Assembly (NCBI RefSeq): GCF_032397745.1 | Contig: NZ_CP135921.1 | Span: forward strand, 6,498,501-6,562,500 | Reading direction: 5' to 3' | DNA from: Bradyrhizobium prioriisuperbiae | GTDB lineage: Bacteria; Pseudomonadota; Alphaproteobacteria; Rhizobiales; Xanthobacteraceae | DNA length: 64,000 bases | Part shown: positions 8,571 to 16,858 of the stretch, in pieces | How positions within the stretch are numbered: position 1 is the stretch's first letter | How the letters are laid out: each line of letters starts with the position of its first letter | Program-made: the position numbers and the translations under genes | The notes under the pieces: generated by a model | Databases searched by the model: none | What the model saw: only the letters and a program-made list of their open reading frames with translations | What the model was told of the DNA's origin: nothing

Positions 8571-9737
8571 TCACTCCTGATCAATGAATCGACCGTGTTT
8601 CACCAATGCGGGGATCACGATATTGTCGGCATAGCCGCAGCCTGTCGATAAGATCGGCTTCTGGCCGCCTTTCTTGGCCTCCTCCGGAGCGTGACCTTCC
8701 CCGGCATCGAGGCGAACTAACATAGGTGCGTAACCTGGCTCCCATGCTCGCGCGGAAGGGAAGATGGTTCGCAAGCTCGAAAGGATTGCCATGCCGGTAT
8801 GATCGAGATCGCCCCAGAAGGCCGCGCAGACATCGATGTTACTGTGGAATGCGGCATCGAAGGCCCGTATCTCACTTGCATTCGAGACAGTGTCCAGAGA
8901 ATAGAACGTCCTGCATCCGGATGGTTTTCGCATCCGTCCGGCCGTTCCCATGAAGCCGCTAGAGTAGATCAGAGCAGCGCCCGCGTATGGCGAGAATCGT
9001 CCATGCAGGAGCGCCTCTCTGGCGTCGCGGATGGCCCGCTCGAATGATGTCTTGTTCTCGACAAAGAGAATCCAGGAAAAAGGCCCCACAAAATAGACGT
9101 TTAGGTGGATCGGTTGCGCCGGGTAAGGGCACTCCGCCAATCCAAGCAGAGCAGCTACTAGGTCGGACCGGTTGTCGAGAACCTTCGATAGTCCCCAGAA
9201 CGTCCGGCTAGATACCTCACGCAGATATAGGGTTTCCCGGTGATCATAAAGGGCGCGGATTGAGATCAAACGACTGAAGACCTCGGTGGCGGATCGTCCA
9301 GGGATGGAGACCGGAACATCCAAGATAGCCGCCTTGATGTCGCTATCGAGGTCGCTCGAACGGACCAGGCAGCGCCATTCCTCTGAATATTTCAGGCCTG
9401 GCCGCGGGCGGTCGTAGAAAGCGCGAAGGCGATTCTCGTTGGCCAGGGCGGTCGAGATTTCGAATGCCGGCTGGCGGTTTTCGCGCGAGCCGTGGCGAGC
9501 CGCCCGGCGATAGGCGAGGGTTCCAATGCCAGCGTCGACGAGCACTTCAAGCACGTGCCATGCAATCTCGCGGTCGGCGTTGGTCTCTGCCTTGAATATC
9601 TCTGGCGCCGTATTCTGGTCGATTGGGATTCTGATCGCGTTCGTTCGGCCCTCCGGAAGTAATCTATCCAGCCGATCGAGCGCGTTCCCGAGAATGCGCT
9701 TCGCGAGCGGATCGCTGAGGGCGGTCTCGGGAGTCAT
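8571..9737 (-). CDS. jetD: Wadjet system nuclease subunit JetD
   Basis: 388 residues with the Toprim-type C-terminal domain of JetD (DUF2220-like). FVENKTSFE (Glu227) supplies the acidic metal ligand. FWGDLDHTG (Asp310, Asp312) is the D-x-D motif, and the chain ends in FIDQE. The N-terminal ~200 residues form the arm region seen in the family. In characterised Wadjet complexes JetD is the endonuclease that cleaves circular DNA after it is sensed by JetABC loop extrusion. The start codon overlaps the jetC stop (ATGA at 9734-9737), so it is translationally coupled. All expected acidic residues are present, so the nuclease should be active. Confidence 0.92.
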   Translation of the reverse strand: MTPETALSDPLAKRILGNALDRLDRLLPEGRTNAIRIPIDQNTAPEIFKAETNADREIAWHVLEVLVDAGIGTLAYRRAARHGSRENRQPAFEISTALANENRLRAFYDRPRPGLKYSEEWRCLVRSSDLDSDIKAAILDVPVSIPGRSATEVFSRLISIRALYDHRETLYLREVSSRTFWGLSKVLDNRSDLVAALLGLAECPYPAQPIHLNVYFVGPFSWILFVENKTSFERAIRDAREALLHGRFSPYAGAALIYSSGFMGTAGRMRKPSGCRTFYSLDTVSNASEIRAFDAAFHSNIDVCAAFWGDLDHTGMAILSSLRTIFPSARAWEPGYAPMLVRLDAGEGHAPEEAKKGGQKPILSTGCGYADNIVIPALVKHGRFIDQE

Positions 9738-12700
9738 TCTGCCGCTACGCCTACGTCTGTCTTGAATGGATTCGCGAGTTCGAACTTCGCCTTCACATCC
9801 CGGACCGTGTTACGACGGTGCTCTTCGTAGATTTCTGAGATCCGCTGTTGTTCAAGATCGACCTCGTCGATCCAAGTCTGCGATCCAGCCGTCGGCGCCT
9901 TTGAGAAGCTGATGCGCCGATTGAATACGTCCATCAGGGCTGCCATCGACTTGGTCGGCGCGGCGCAAACGAGCTGGAAACCCATTTCCTTGGTCAAGAA
10001 ATCGATGACGCGTCGGGTCCTGCTCTCGTCCATGTTCTTGAAGACCTCGTCCAGGAACAACGTGCGGAAATGCGAGATCTTCTGTTTCGAGAACAGTTTG
10101 AAACTCGCCGCGAAAACGGCGGCGCGGATGATGTAAAACGGCGTCTCGGCCTCTCCACCGGATCCCGTTCCCCACGTCGACAAGCCGCGCGGATCTCCGC
10201 CTTTCGAGGACTTCTCGAAATCGTATTTTTTGTAGTTCCGGTAGTCCGCGATCCGGTTGAGCTCCCGCATCGAATGTTCGATGTCATTCGACAAGAGAAG
10301 CAATCGGAGGGCTTCGAGCGTCGCCTTCTCCGCGGGGGCTAAGTCTGCCGCCGAGAATAGATCGGCCGGTCCGGCTTCGGTGCGTTCCCGCACGGCCCGG
10401 AATAGATCGAGATACTGACTGTACTCTTCGCGCAATGACTGCGTCATGAGGATCTTGTCGCCGGAGAAGCTGATGTCCTCCAGGCTTTTGTTGACGACGT
10501 CGATAGTTCGGTCCGGCCCCGTCACCCTCTGCAGGATGCGCAGACAGAAGTTTGAAGTGAACGATCTGGTGAATTGCTGTTCCGCCAGCACCAGCTTTTC
10601 GCGCTGCTCGACTAGGCCGGTATCCCGCTGGCGCCTTATTTGGTCGGCCACCTGCTCGAACTGGGACCGAAGCCACTCCGTCATGAGCTCGGGGGATGGC
10701 GAGGGGGAGGGATACTGAAGAGTGTGGGCTGCGATCTTCTGGTATTCGAGCGCTTCGCGATTGTAGTCGCGAAGCGTGTTTTCGGCGGCGTTCTTGGCGT
10801 CCTGCGCCCACGACCGCCGCTCGATGTTGCGGTCGTGGAACGACTTCACCGGCCGTCCCGATTCGATCTCCTGCCGGTACTGAGTTTCGTAGGGCATCAG
10901 TCTGATCGGCGGAACGCAGGAAAGCGCGTTCCTCCAGTTTTTTTCGGCGCGTTCGGCGTCGGGAGTTAGCTTGCTGATCTGAAGGTTTTCGTCGGTCGCT
11001 TTTTCATCGGCGATCCGGATATCACGGTTGAGTTCGCCGACTTTGGGAAGCAGATCATTCTTGCGCTCAGTGAACTCGGAGATCTTCCTTTTGGCTTCAG
11101 CAGCCTGCTGCTCTAGATCCGCAATGCTGGATACGTCGAGGCTTTCAAGTTCTTGAGTCGCAGCGTTGAGTTCCTTCCCTGCCGACTGGAATGACCCAAC
11201 GTCCAAGTCCTGCAGTTCGGCTTGCTTCGCTCGGCCCATCAGGGTGATGGCATTCCTGACGTTCTGTTCGCTGGTCGCCTTGCTTGTGATTTCCTTGCTG
11301 ATCTGCTCGATCGCAAGGGTGAGAATTTCGGCCTGACGGCGACGAACTTCGATGCCGAACACCAGCCCCTCGTCGGGCTCCGATCTGTTCCGGTAGTTGT
11401 ATCCCGCCACCGAGACACCGTCCTGCAGCAATCCGCTGCGGACGTCCTTCAACGCGTCCTCGGTCGCGACACAGACGCTCCGGCCGTAACGCGCGGTCAG
11501 GTAACCGAGCGCGACCCGGTCATCGCTCCTGAGCTTGCCGACTAACGAGTCCGGTACGGCCGTGCCCGCATCCCTGAGGGCCCGGCCTATCTGAGCCACC
11601 GAGGGGCGGGCGCCGCTGGCGTCGCGGTAGGAACGCAGCAGCGCGATGACCCGAGTCTCATACTCCGGTTCGTAGAGGATGGCGAATCTGTCGCCGCCGA
11701 TGAAGCCTTCCACCGCGTTTTGCCATGAAGGATCTTTCATCTCGACCACGTCGCAGAGTATGCGTGGCTTCGCCTCGGGCAGGACCCGTGCTAGGTGCGC
11801 GACAAACTCCGATACGCCGCGCGGATAGTTCGTCCGGCCGGACGCCAGCGCCTGACGCTTGGTCTCGCTGTCGCTGCGTTTCATTCTCAGCAAGTCCAGG
11901 TGTTGGCGCAACTTGTCGTGGGCGAAGAGGAACGTTTCGGCGACGGAGTCGACTTCAATGGTCCAGCCTGAACCGACGGCAGCGTCGATCGCGACGATAG
12001 CCTCCTGGAGGCTGGCAGCGGCACCGCCGTCGAGTCCATCCCTTACAGCGCGGAAGTGTGCTTCGATTTTAGGCAGGTCAATCCCGTCGATCTTCTCTCC
12101 GACCGCGGAAAGCCGTATCGCAGCGTCGCGCAGGTCGTCGATGCCTGAGCAGGCGGATATTGATTGCCGGATCACGTTCCGGGCGGCGCTCAGCGTGAGG
12201 GTGGCGCTCCGCAGCTTCTGTTCGAAGCTTCGGATCGTGTCGCTGCTCCGCGCGATCCGATCCTGGATGCCTAGTCGGATGCGATGAACGTCACTGTCGT
12301 TGATGCGTGACTTCAGCCTATCCCAGGCGTCGTTGTGGAATACCGTCTGGACGTCGCAGTCGACGATTTCTTTGTTGATCTCGCCAAGAGCGGCGGTGGC
12401 CCTCTCTTTCGCCTCGAGAGCTTCGTTGCGGCGGTTAACAGCATCCTGCAGCAGCCTAGCGGCTTCGAGTGCCGCAAACATCCACTCCTCGATGAAATGT
12501 TTCGCGCCCTCGGTGAGAAATCCGTTAGCCTCCTCCAGCAGCCGAACGTTGTTCTCCATCCGCTCGGCTTGTTGTCGCAGGTTCGAGACGTCGGTAATCG
12601 TGGTCTTAAGGGTTTCGATCATCCTGGCGTTGTCGTCGGGCTCCAGGATATCTTCTCGGATAAGCGCATCGATGTCGTCGGGCTGCCGATAGGCGATCGA

Positions 12701-13357
12701 GTTGACGAAGGCGCGCATGCAGCCTTCCGCCTCGCGCCGGTCTACCGGCGAGGATTGTCCCTTGAGGGTCGCGTAAAGACGACAGACGTATTCGGTCTTC
12801 GTGCTGTAGTCGCGCACGGAATCCCTGCCGAACTTCTTGCGAAGCGCGACAAGAAGCTCGTTGACTGGAATGACCTCCTCGGCACCGTCGACGATCCTGA
12901 TCAGGTCGGCCGCGCCGACCTTGGCGCCAAAGGCGATGATCCGGACGTCTTCCAGCGATTTGAAGACGGGCTGGTTCGCCAGCTTTTCGAGTCGCGCTTC
13001 CGTGCCCACGATGGCGGTGAACGGCTGGCCTGCTCCGTCGTCCCTCTCGTCCGGCTCGAAATAGAGGCCGGCATAGCCGTGGGCGCCGTGCTGGCGGTGC
13101 GGCTCGGCGCTGTCGTCGGCGCCAAGGACGTAGGACGCGATCGTTCGCTTCGTCTTTTTGCTCGACGAAGTCTCGCTCTGGGCCGAGTTATATTTGGCGA
13201 ACCGCAACTCGTTTCCCGTCATCACACTGATCACAGCATCGATGAACGAGGACTTTCCAGCGCCCGTTTCACCGCCGAGCAATACAATCTCGGCAAGTTG
13301 CACGTCGCCGATCGGGAGCTGGCCCCAGTTGACGGTCGTCACCTCCTTCATGATCAT
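9734..13357 (-). CDS. jetC: Wadjet SMC-like ATPase JetC (MukB/MksB-like)
   Basis: 1207 residues. The Walker A motif GETGAGKS is at 29-36, near the N-terminus. Long charged, heptad-like regions around 270-440 and 650-1000 fit an SMC coiled-coil arm, with a hinge-like globular part between (about 470-640). Near the C-terminus are the ABC signature GTGSGGE (about 1063-1069) and Walker B TLFLDEVF (about 1099-1106), followed by a D-loop-like segment. Family knowledge: JetC is the ATP-driven motor that extrudes DNA loops and, with JetA/B/D, recognises small circular plasmids. The start ATG overlaps the jetB stop by 4 bases; a second ATG two codons on is possible. The chain is complete, with no frameshift. 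Confidence 0.93.
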   Translation of the reverse strand: MIMKEVTTVNWGQLPIGDVQLAEIVLLGGETGAGKSSFIDAVISVMTGNELRFAKYNSAQSETSSSKKTKRTIASYVLGADDSAEPHRQHGAHGYAGLYFEPDERDDGAGQPFTAIVGTEARLEKLANQPVFKSLEDVRIIAFGAKVGAADLIRIVDGAEEVIPVNELLVALRKKFGRDSVRDYSTKTEYVCRLYATLKGQSSPVDRREAEGCMRAFVNSIAYRQPDDIDALIREDILEPDDNARMIETLKTTITDVSNLRQQAERMENNVRLLEEANGFLTEGAKHFIEEWMFAALEAARLLQDAVNRRNEALEAKERATAALGEINKEIVDCDVQTVFHNDAWDRLKSRINDSDVHRIRLGIQDRIARSSDTIRSFEQKLRSATLTLSAARNVIRQSISACSGIDDLRDAAIRLSAVGEKIDGIDLPKIEAHFRAVRDGLDGGAAASLQEAIVAIDAAVGSGWTIEVDSVAETFLFAHDKLRQHLDLLRMKRSDSETKRQALASGRTNYPRGVSEFVAHLARVLPEAKPRILCDVVEMKDPSWQNAVEGFIGGDRFAILYEPEYETRVIALLRSYRDASGARPSVAQIGRALRDAGTAVPDSLVGKLRSDDRVALGYLTARYGRSVCVATEDALKDVRSGLLQDGVSVAGYNYRNRSEPDEGLVFGIEVRRRQAEILTLAIEQISKEITSKATSEQNVRNAITLMGRAKQAELQDLDVGSFQSAGKELNAATQELESLDVSSIADLEQQAAEAKRKISEFTERKNDLLPKVGELNRDIRIADEKATDENLQISKLTPDAERAEKNWRNALSCVPPIRLMPYETQYRQEIESGRPVKSFHDRNIERRSWAQDAKNAAENTLRDYNREALEYQKIAAHTLQYPSPSPSPELMTEWLRSQFEQVADQIRRQRDTGLVEQREKLVLAEQQFTRSFTSNFCLRILQRVTGPDRTIDVVNKSLEDISFSGDKILMTQSLREEYSQYLDLFRAVRERTEAGPADLFSAADLAPAEKATLEALRLLLLSNDIEHSMRELNRIADYRNYKKYDFEKSSKGGDPRGLSTWGTGSGGEAETPFYIIRAAVFAASFKLFSKQKISHFRTLFLDEVFKNMDESRTRRVIDFLTKEMGFQLVCAAPTKSMAALMDVFNRRISFSKAPTAGSQTWIDEVDLEQQRISEIYEEHRRNTVRDVKAKFELANPFKTDVGVAAE

Positions 13358-14058
13358 ACGGCGGCATCCATTTCTATATCGTCGATGCCGGCCGAGGGCC
13401 CGGTCACGTCGTCTGAATTGTGGCTAGACTGCTGGATCGAGGCGACTGCCGCAGCTACTGCGCTGTCGTAGACCAGCGAGGCGATCTCCGGCCGGATGCT
13501 GATGACGGCATCTTCATCCTTGAGCTCATCGATATTGAATTCGGCGACGCCGTGCTTCTTCAGTTTCATGAAGATCGCCTTGCGATGCGAGTCCGCTGCT
13601 GGCAGATCGACCTTGAAGTTGACCTTCATTGCTGTGACGAACTCCGTCACCCTGACGGCGACCCGGCCGCCGGGACCTATCCTGCGTTCTACGATGAGTT
13701 CGTCGTAGAGCAGCTTCAGGGTCAGCAGTGCCGCCGTAAAGTCCTTATGAACGGCTCCCTTCAGTTCGCGCCGGATTTCGATCTCTTCACCGATATCCGG
13801 CAGGCCGATGTCGCGCGCGCCGAATGGCTGGAGGCGAAAATGCGAAGTGCTAGGATCGTGAAACAACGATGCGCCGTAGATGAACGCGAGCACATCCTGG
13901 ATCTCGTCCTGGCACCTTTGAGCGACCATGTAGAGAGCACGGTGCCGTACGCCGTCATCGCGCGAAAGGAAGCCGCGGCTGATGAGGAGCGCATTGATCG
14001 CCTGGAACTCCTCCAGCTTGACGTTCTTGGTCTTCAGCCGGTCCTGGATCGACTTCAT
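13354..14058 (-). CDS. jetB: Wadjet subunit JetB (DUF4194, MksE-like)
   Basis: 234 residues from ATG 14058, which begins one base after the jetA stop codon (TGA, complement of 14060-14062). A ribosome site, AGAGGG, lies inside the end of jetA. Upstream in-frame extension to 14106 would overlap jetA and is unlikely. The protein looks like a winged-helix kleisin-associated subunit of the DUF4194 type (FGARDIGLPDIGEEIEIRR, ALLTLKLLYDEL). In Wadjet it bridges the JetA kleisin and JetC heads, as MukE/MksE do. Identification relies partly on its position between jetA and jetC. Confidence 0.85.
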   Translation of the reverse strand: MKSIQDRLKTKNVKLEEFQAINALLISRGFLSRDDGVRHRALYMVAQRCQDEIQDVLAFIYGASLFHDPSTSHFRLQPFGARDIGLPDIGEEIEIRRELKGAVHKDFTAALLTLKLLYDELIVERRIGPGGRVAVRVTEFVTAMKVNFKVDLPAADSHRKAIFMKLKKHGVAEFNIDELKDEDAVISIRPEIASLVYDSAVAAAVASIQQSSHNSDDVTGPSAGIDDIEMDAAV

Positions 14059-14059
14059 T

Positions 14060-15493
14060 TCAAGCCCTCTGCGAGATCTTATGGTCGACGGTGCGAAATG
14101 CGCCATTAGAACGGCATTCGTCCCCCACCGAGACCGTCAGGCCGATCTCCGGACCGAGGCTCCGGACGATCTCGACGGCGGACATTGCTGCAAGCAGTTG
14201 GCGGGCATCGCCGACAGGCAGTTGCGTCACTGAGGTCGATCCGCCATTGGCCAGCACGGCGGCGTGGACGCGGCTGACCACCTCCTTGGCTGGCACTGCA
14301 AAGGCTGCGGTCATGGCGTTGCGGATGTCCGCCGCTAGCATTTCCTCCCGCGAGCGCTGCTTGCGGACGATCACGGTCGGTGTCCGTGCCCGGTCGGCGC
14401 GGTCTGCTATCTTGAGGTCGGCTGGATCGATCAGATCTGCGCGTAACGGGAATAGGTGGTGGAGCATCTCGCGGCAAATTTCGTCGCGCTCCTCGTCACC
14501 GGCCGCCGCGAACAAGCCGGCGAATCTGATCAGCGGATCGTCATTGCCGACGGCGCTCAGCTTGATCAGTCTGCCGATCAGGATCGCGTAGTTGGTCGAA
14601 AATTCGCCCACGACCCGATGGAGCTCTTCGTGTTTGATGTCCCGGGTCGACTCGACAACCCTGCGGATCCTCGCCAGCATCCAGGTGTGCAGCCGCTCGC
14701 CGTTGGCTTCCTCCTCTAGCGCCGGGTGCTCGTCCATCATCTTTCTGTCTGCCGCTTCCAGCACCGCGGGATTCATCGCCGCTATGCTTTCGGTTAGATC
14801 GACGATGTCAGAGGCGTGATTGTATATGTTATCGCTGTCGAAGTAGCGCGAGGCACGCTTGTCGAAATCGTTCACGCCAAGCATGTATCCGACGAGGGCC
14901 TCCTTCGAGGTCGAGAAGGAGTGCCCCATGATGCGGCGCTGGTGCTCGGTAAAGAGGTCGGAAACCTGGCAGACGTCGTCGAAGATGGTCGAGGCGTACT
15001 CGTAAGCGTCGACCAGATATTCGTGGTTGCCTTCTTCGGAGAAGGCCTTTAGCGCCCCCTTGCAAGCGCGCACGCTGCGTTGGCGCGCAACTGATGTCTT
15101 GCGCCTGGTATCCGCGAACATCTTGGCGATCCGCTTGCCCTCCGGCGTGAAGCGCCAGAGTACCTTGAGGTAGGCGGAGTCGTTGTATTCCTCGATTACG
15201 CCAAAGCGCTTCAGGCGCTTACGCACCTTGTCGGCGTAGTCGCGATCGTCACCGGCGCAATCGAGCTCCTCGTCGCCTTCTTCGCCGGAAAAGATCAAAG
15301 ACCGGTTCTTATCCAGCGCGTCCACTATGATTTCTGTCAGCGCGAGCCGGTCCAGTACGATCTCATAATCGGCATTCACCCCAAGCGTGCGTTCGTAGAT
15401 TTCTGTAACCACCTCGAAAAACACGGCGCGATGCCTGCCGGTAAACGGCCGGAATATGTCAACGCGTGCCTTAGATAGGAAGTGATCTTGCAT
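14060..15493 (-). CDS. jetA: Wadjet kleisin subunit JetA (MksF-like)
   Basis: 477 residues from ATG 15493; the frame reaches 15553, but this ATG has an AAGAG site and starts the recognisable N-terminus MQDHFLSKARVDIFRPF. FFEVVTEIYERTLG and the following winged-helix-like segment (YLKVLWRFTPEGKRIAKMF) resemble the JetA/MksF kleisin N-terminal domain. The remainder is helical and charged. The N-terminal pattern looks closer to Wadjet type II (DUF5716-like) than to type I (DUF3375). That subtype call is from memory and moderate. The operon order jetA-jetB-jetC-jetD is canonical. A putative LexA-regulated promoter lies 264 bp upstream of the ATG. Confidence 0.85.
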   Translation of the reverse strand: MQDHFLSKARVDIFRPFTGRHRAVFFEVVTEIYERTLGVNADYEIVLDRLALTEIIVDALDKNRSLIFSGEEGDEELDCAGDDRDYADKVRKRLKRFGVIEEYNDSAYLKVLWRFTPEGKRIAKMFADTRRKTSVARQRSVRACKGALKAFSEEGNHEYLVDAYEYASTIFDDVCQVSDLFTEHQRRIMGHSFSTSKEALVGYMLGVNDFDKRASRYFDSDNIYNHASDIVDLTESIAAMNPAVLEAADRKMMDEHPALEEEANGERLHTWMLARIRRVVESTRDIKHEELHRVVGEFSTNYAILIGRLIKLSAVGNDDPLIRFAGLFAAAGDEERDEICREMLHHLFPLRADLIDPADLKIADRADRARTPTVIVRKQRSREEMLAADIRNAMTAAFAVPAKEVVSRVHAAVLANGGSTSVTQLPVGDARQLLAAMSAVEIVRSLGPEIGLTVSVGDECRSNGAFRTVDHKISQRA

Positions 15494-15756
15494 GGAAACT
15501 CTTAGTAGCCACAGCGAAAATACACAACGCGAAGGTGCAATCCTATGCTTCAAGCTCGGCTGAGACTAGACCGAACCCAGCTATCCATTGGGACGAAGAA
15601 ATGCTGAGTTCAAAATGAGAGACAGCATCGGAAGGGCCGATCGGTAGAAGGCTGGCGGGCCTCATCGCCCTCCACGCGTAAGGCGCGCCGTTCGGCCGAC
15701 CGCACCGGTTAGCTGCCGCTACGGCTGGGAATCTCAAGCCAGCTCATGCGCGCATC
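15494..15756 (-). other. Long leader between the Wadjet promoter and jetA
   Basis: About 260 bases without a recognisable gene. On the minus strand a very short frame (MSWLEIPSRSGS, ATG at 15747) begins almost at the predicted transcription start. A 64-codon TTG-started frame runs 15737-15543 with no known family features. GC-rich inverted segments (around 15690-15720) could fold in RNA. It may be an untranslated leader, a leader peptide region, or remnant sequence. Nothing here is supported strongly enough to call a gene. Confidence 0.4.
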
Positions 15757-15785
15757 ACAATAGAACAAAATAAGAACACTGTCAA
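15757..15785 (-). promoter_or_regulatory. Predicted sigma70 promoter of the Wadjet operon
   Basis: Read on the minus strand: -35 TTGACA (complement of 15780-15785), a 17-base spacer (15763-15779), then -10 TATTGT (complement of 15757-15762). The -35 is a perfect consensus and the -10 matches 4 of 6. Transcription would start near 15750 and run into jetA at 15493 with no other convincing gene between. The spacer is occupied by a LexA-type box. This is sequence inference, with no expression data. Confidence 0.65.
15763..15777. promoter_or_regulatory. Alphaproteobacterial LexA (SOS) box in the Wadjet promoter
   Basis: GAACAAAATAAGAAC is an exact GAAC-N7-GAAC direct repeat (GTTC-N7-GTTC on the minus strand), the established LexA operator consensus of alphaproteobacteria. 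It lies wholly between the -35 and -10 of the promoter facing jetA. That is where bound LexA would block RNA polymerase. Chance occurrence of an 8-base fixed pattern somewhere in 64 kb is expected once or so, but chance placement exactly in a good promoter spacer is much less likely. No SOS gene such as imuA is visible beside it. Confidence 0.65.
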
Positions 15786-15940
15786 ACAAGCCGCCATTAT
15801 TGGACGGGGAATTTCGGAAGCGAACCTTCTTCACAGCACGCAAGTTGCGATCCACACACTAGGGCCCGTCCTCAATTAGAGGATTCCCCGGCAGATTATC
15901 GCGTGATTCATAGGCAGTCAGCTGATTCGGGAGCTGACAG

Positions 15941-16698
15941 ATGCGCCGCTACGCCCTTCGGGACGATCAATGGGACAGGATCGAGGAGTTTTTACCCGGC
16001 CGCAAAGGGCACGTTGGGGTCACCGCCAAGGACAATCGGCTGTTTGTCGAGGCGGTGCTGTACCGTTATCGCGCCGGGATTCCCTGGCGGGATTTGCCGG
16101 AGCGCTTTGGCGATCCGATCAAGGTTCACACGAGGTTTTCACGCTGGGCCAAGAGCGGTGTGTGGAAGAAGTTGTTTGAGATGCTGGCGAGCGATGCCGA
16201 CAATGAGTACGCGATGATCGACAGCACAATCGTGCGGGCGCATCAGCACAGTGCCGGGGCGCAAAAAAAGCGGGCGAAGACGAGGCGCTCGGGCGCAGCA
16301 AAGGCGGGTTAAGCACCAAGATTCATGCGCTCGTCGATGCGCTGGGCAATCCGCTAGGGTTCAAACTTACGCCCGGCCAGGCCCATGATTTGCAAGGCGC
16401 CGATGCTCTGCTGCCGGACATGGCGGCCAATACCTTGCTGGCAGACAAGGCCTACGATGCCGACCAGCGGGTGATCGAACCGTTACTCGCCCGGGCAAAA
16501 TCGGTCGTGATCCCGCCAAGAGGCCACCGCCAAATCCAGCGCGACTTCGATAAAGACGCCTACAAGGCGCGCCATCTCATCGAGAACTTCTTCTGCAAAC
16601 TCAAGCAGTATCGCGCCATCGCAACCCGCTACGATAAAACTGCGAGAAATTTCCTTGCCGCAATCCACCTCGCCGCTGCTATCATTTGGCTCAATTGA
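15941..16698 (+). CDS. IS5-family DDE transposase made by programmed -1 frameshift
   Basis: The first frame (15941-16312, 123 residues, MRRYALRDDQWDRIEEFLPG) holds the N-terminal helix-turn-helix region and the first catalytic Asp (AMIDSTIV). The second frame continues with GGLSTKIHALVDALGNP, the second Asp (LLADKAYDAD) and the catalytic Glu (HLIENFFCKLKQYR), ending at 16698. Slippage at 16264-16270 joins them into about 252 residues, the normal length for the family. Without slippage only a truncated, inactive 123-residue protein is made, which commonly limits transposition. No other lesions are seen. Confidence 0.9.
16264..16270 (+). other. Slippery heptamer A_AAA_AAG for -1 frameshifting
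   Basis: Seven A followed by G gives the classic X-XXY-YYZ arrangement in the phase of the first transposase frame (codons CAA AAA AAG). Moving back one base puts the ribosome exactly in the frame of the second half. This is a known control point in IS5-group and IS3 elements. Confidence 0.85.
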
Positions 16699-16781
16699 GG
16701 ACAGGCCCTAGTCCAACTGCCCGAATGGCCAGCCTGATCATCAACGGCAAAAGCGGGACTCAGATGTACGGCATTAAAAAC

Positions 16782-16809
16782 AAGAAGCCCGCCATTTGGC
16801 GGGCTTCTT
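16782..16809. terminator. Bidirectional hairpin terminator at the nrdJ 3' end
   Basis: A perfect 12-bp stem AAGAAGCCCGCC / GGCGGGCTTCTT with loop ATTT. On the minus strand it is followed by TTGTTTTTAA, a T-run fitting termination of nrdJ, which ends 49 bases before it at 16859. On the plus strand the run is weaker. Part of the right arm (CGGGCTTCTTCAGTTTT) is repeated immediately after, at about 16817-16833. Confidence 0.8.
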
Positions 16810-16858
16810 CAGTTTTCGGGCTTCTTCAGTTTTACTGACCGAGCGCTAGATCATCCGC

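Larger units (their letters stand above)
15862..16708 (+). mobile_element. IS5-family insertion sequence (IS427-like group), complete
   Basis: 847 bp. The terminal inverted repeats GGGCCCGTCCTCAATT (left) and GGGCCTGTCCTCAATT (right, complement) match at 15 of 16 positions. The element is flanked by TA on each side (15860-15861 and 16709-16710), in the context CTA / TAG, as expected for TA or CTAG target use in this group. It carries one transposase gene in two frames joined by a -1 frameshift signal. It sits 76 bp upstream of the -35 of the Wadjet promoter, between the island and nrdJ. It appears intact and potentially mobile. Confidence 0.9.

Noticed and set aside
15543..15737. 64-codon TTG frame upstream of jetA as a gene
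   Set aside because: No ribosome site, no recognised motif and possible leader sequence; kept only as part of the leader description.
16724..16840. Short plus-strand frame starting MASLIINGK between the IS and nrdJ
   Set aside because: It runs through the nrdJ terminator hairpin and lacks family similarity.
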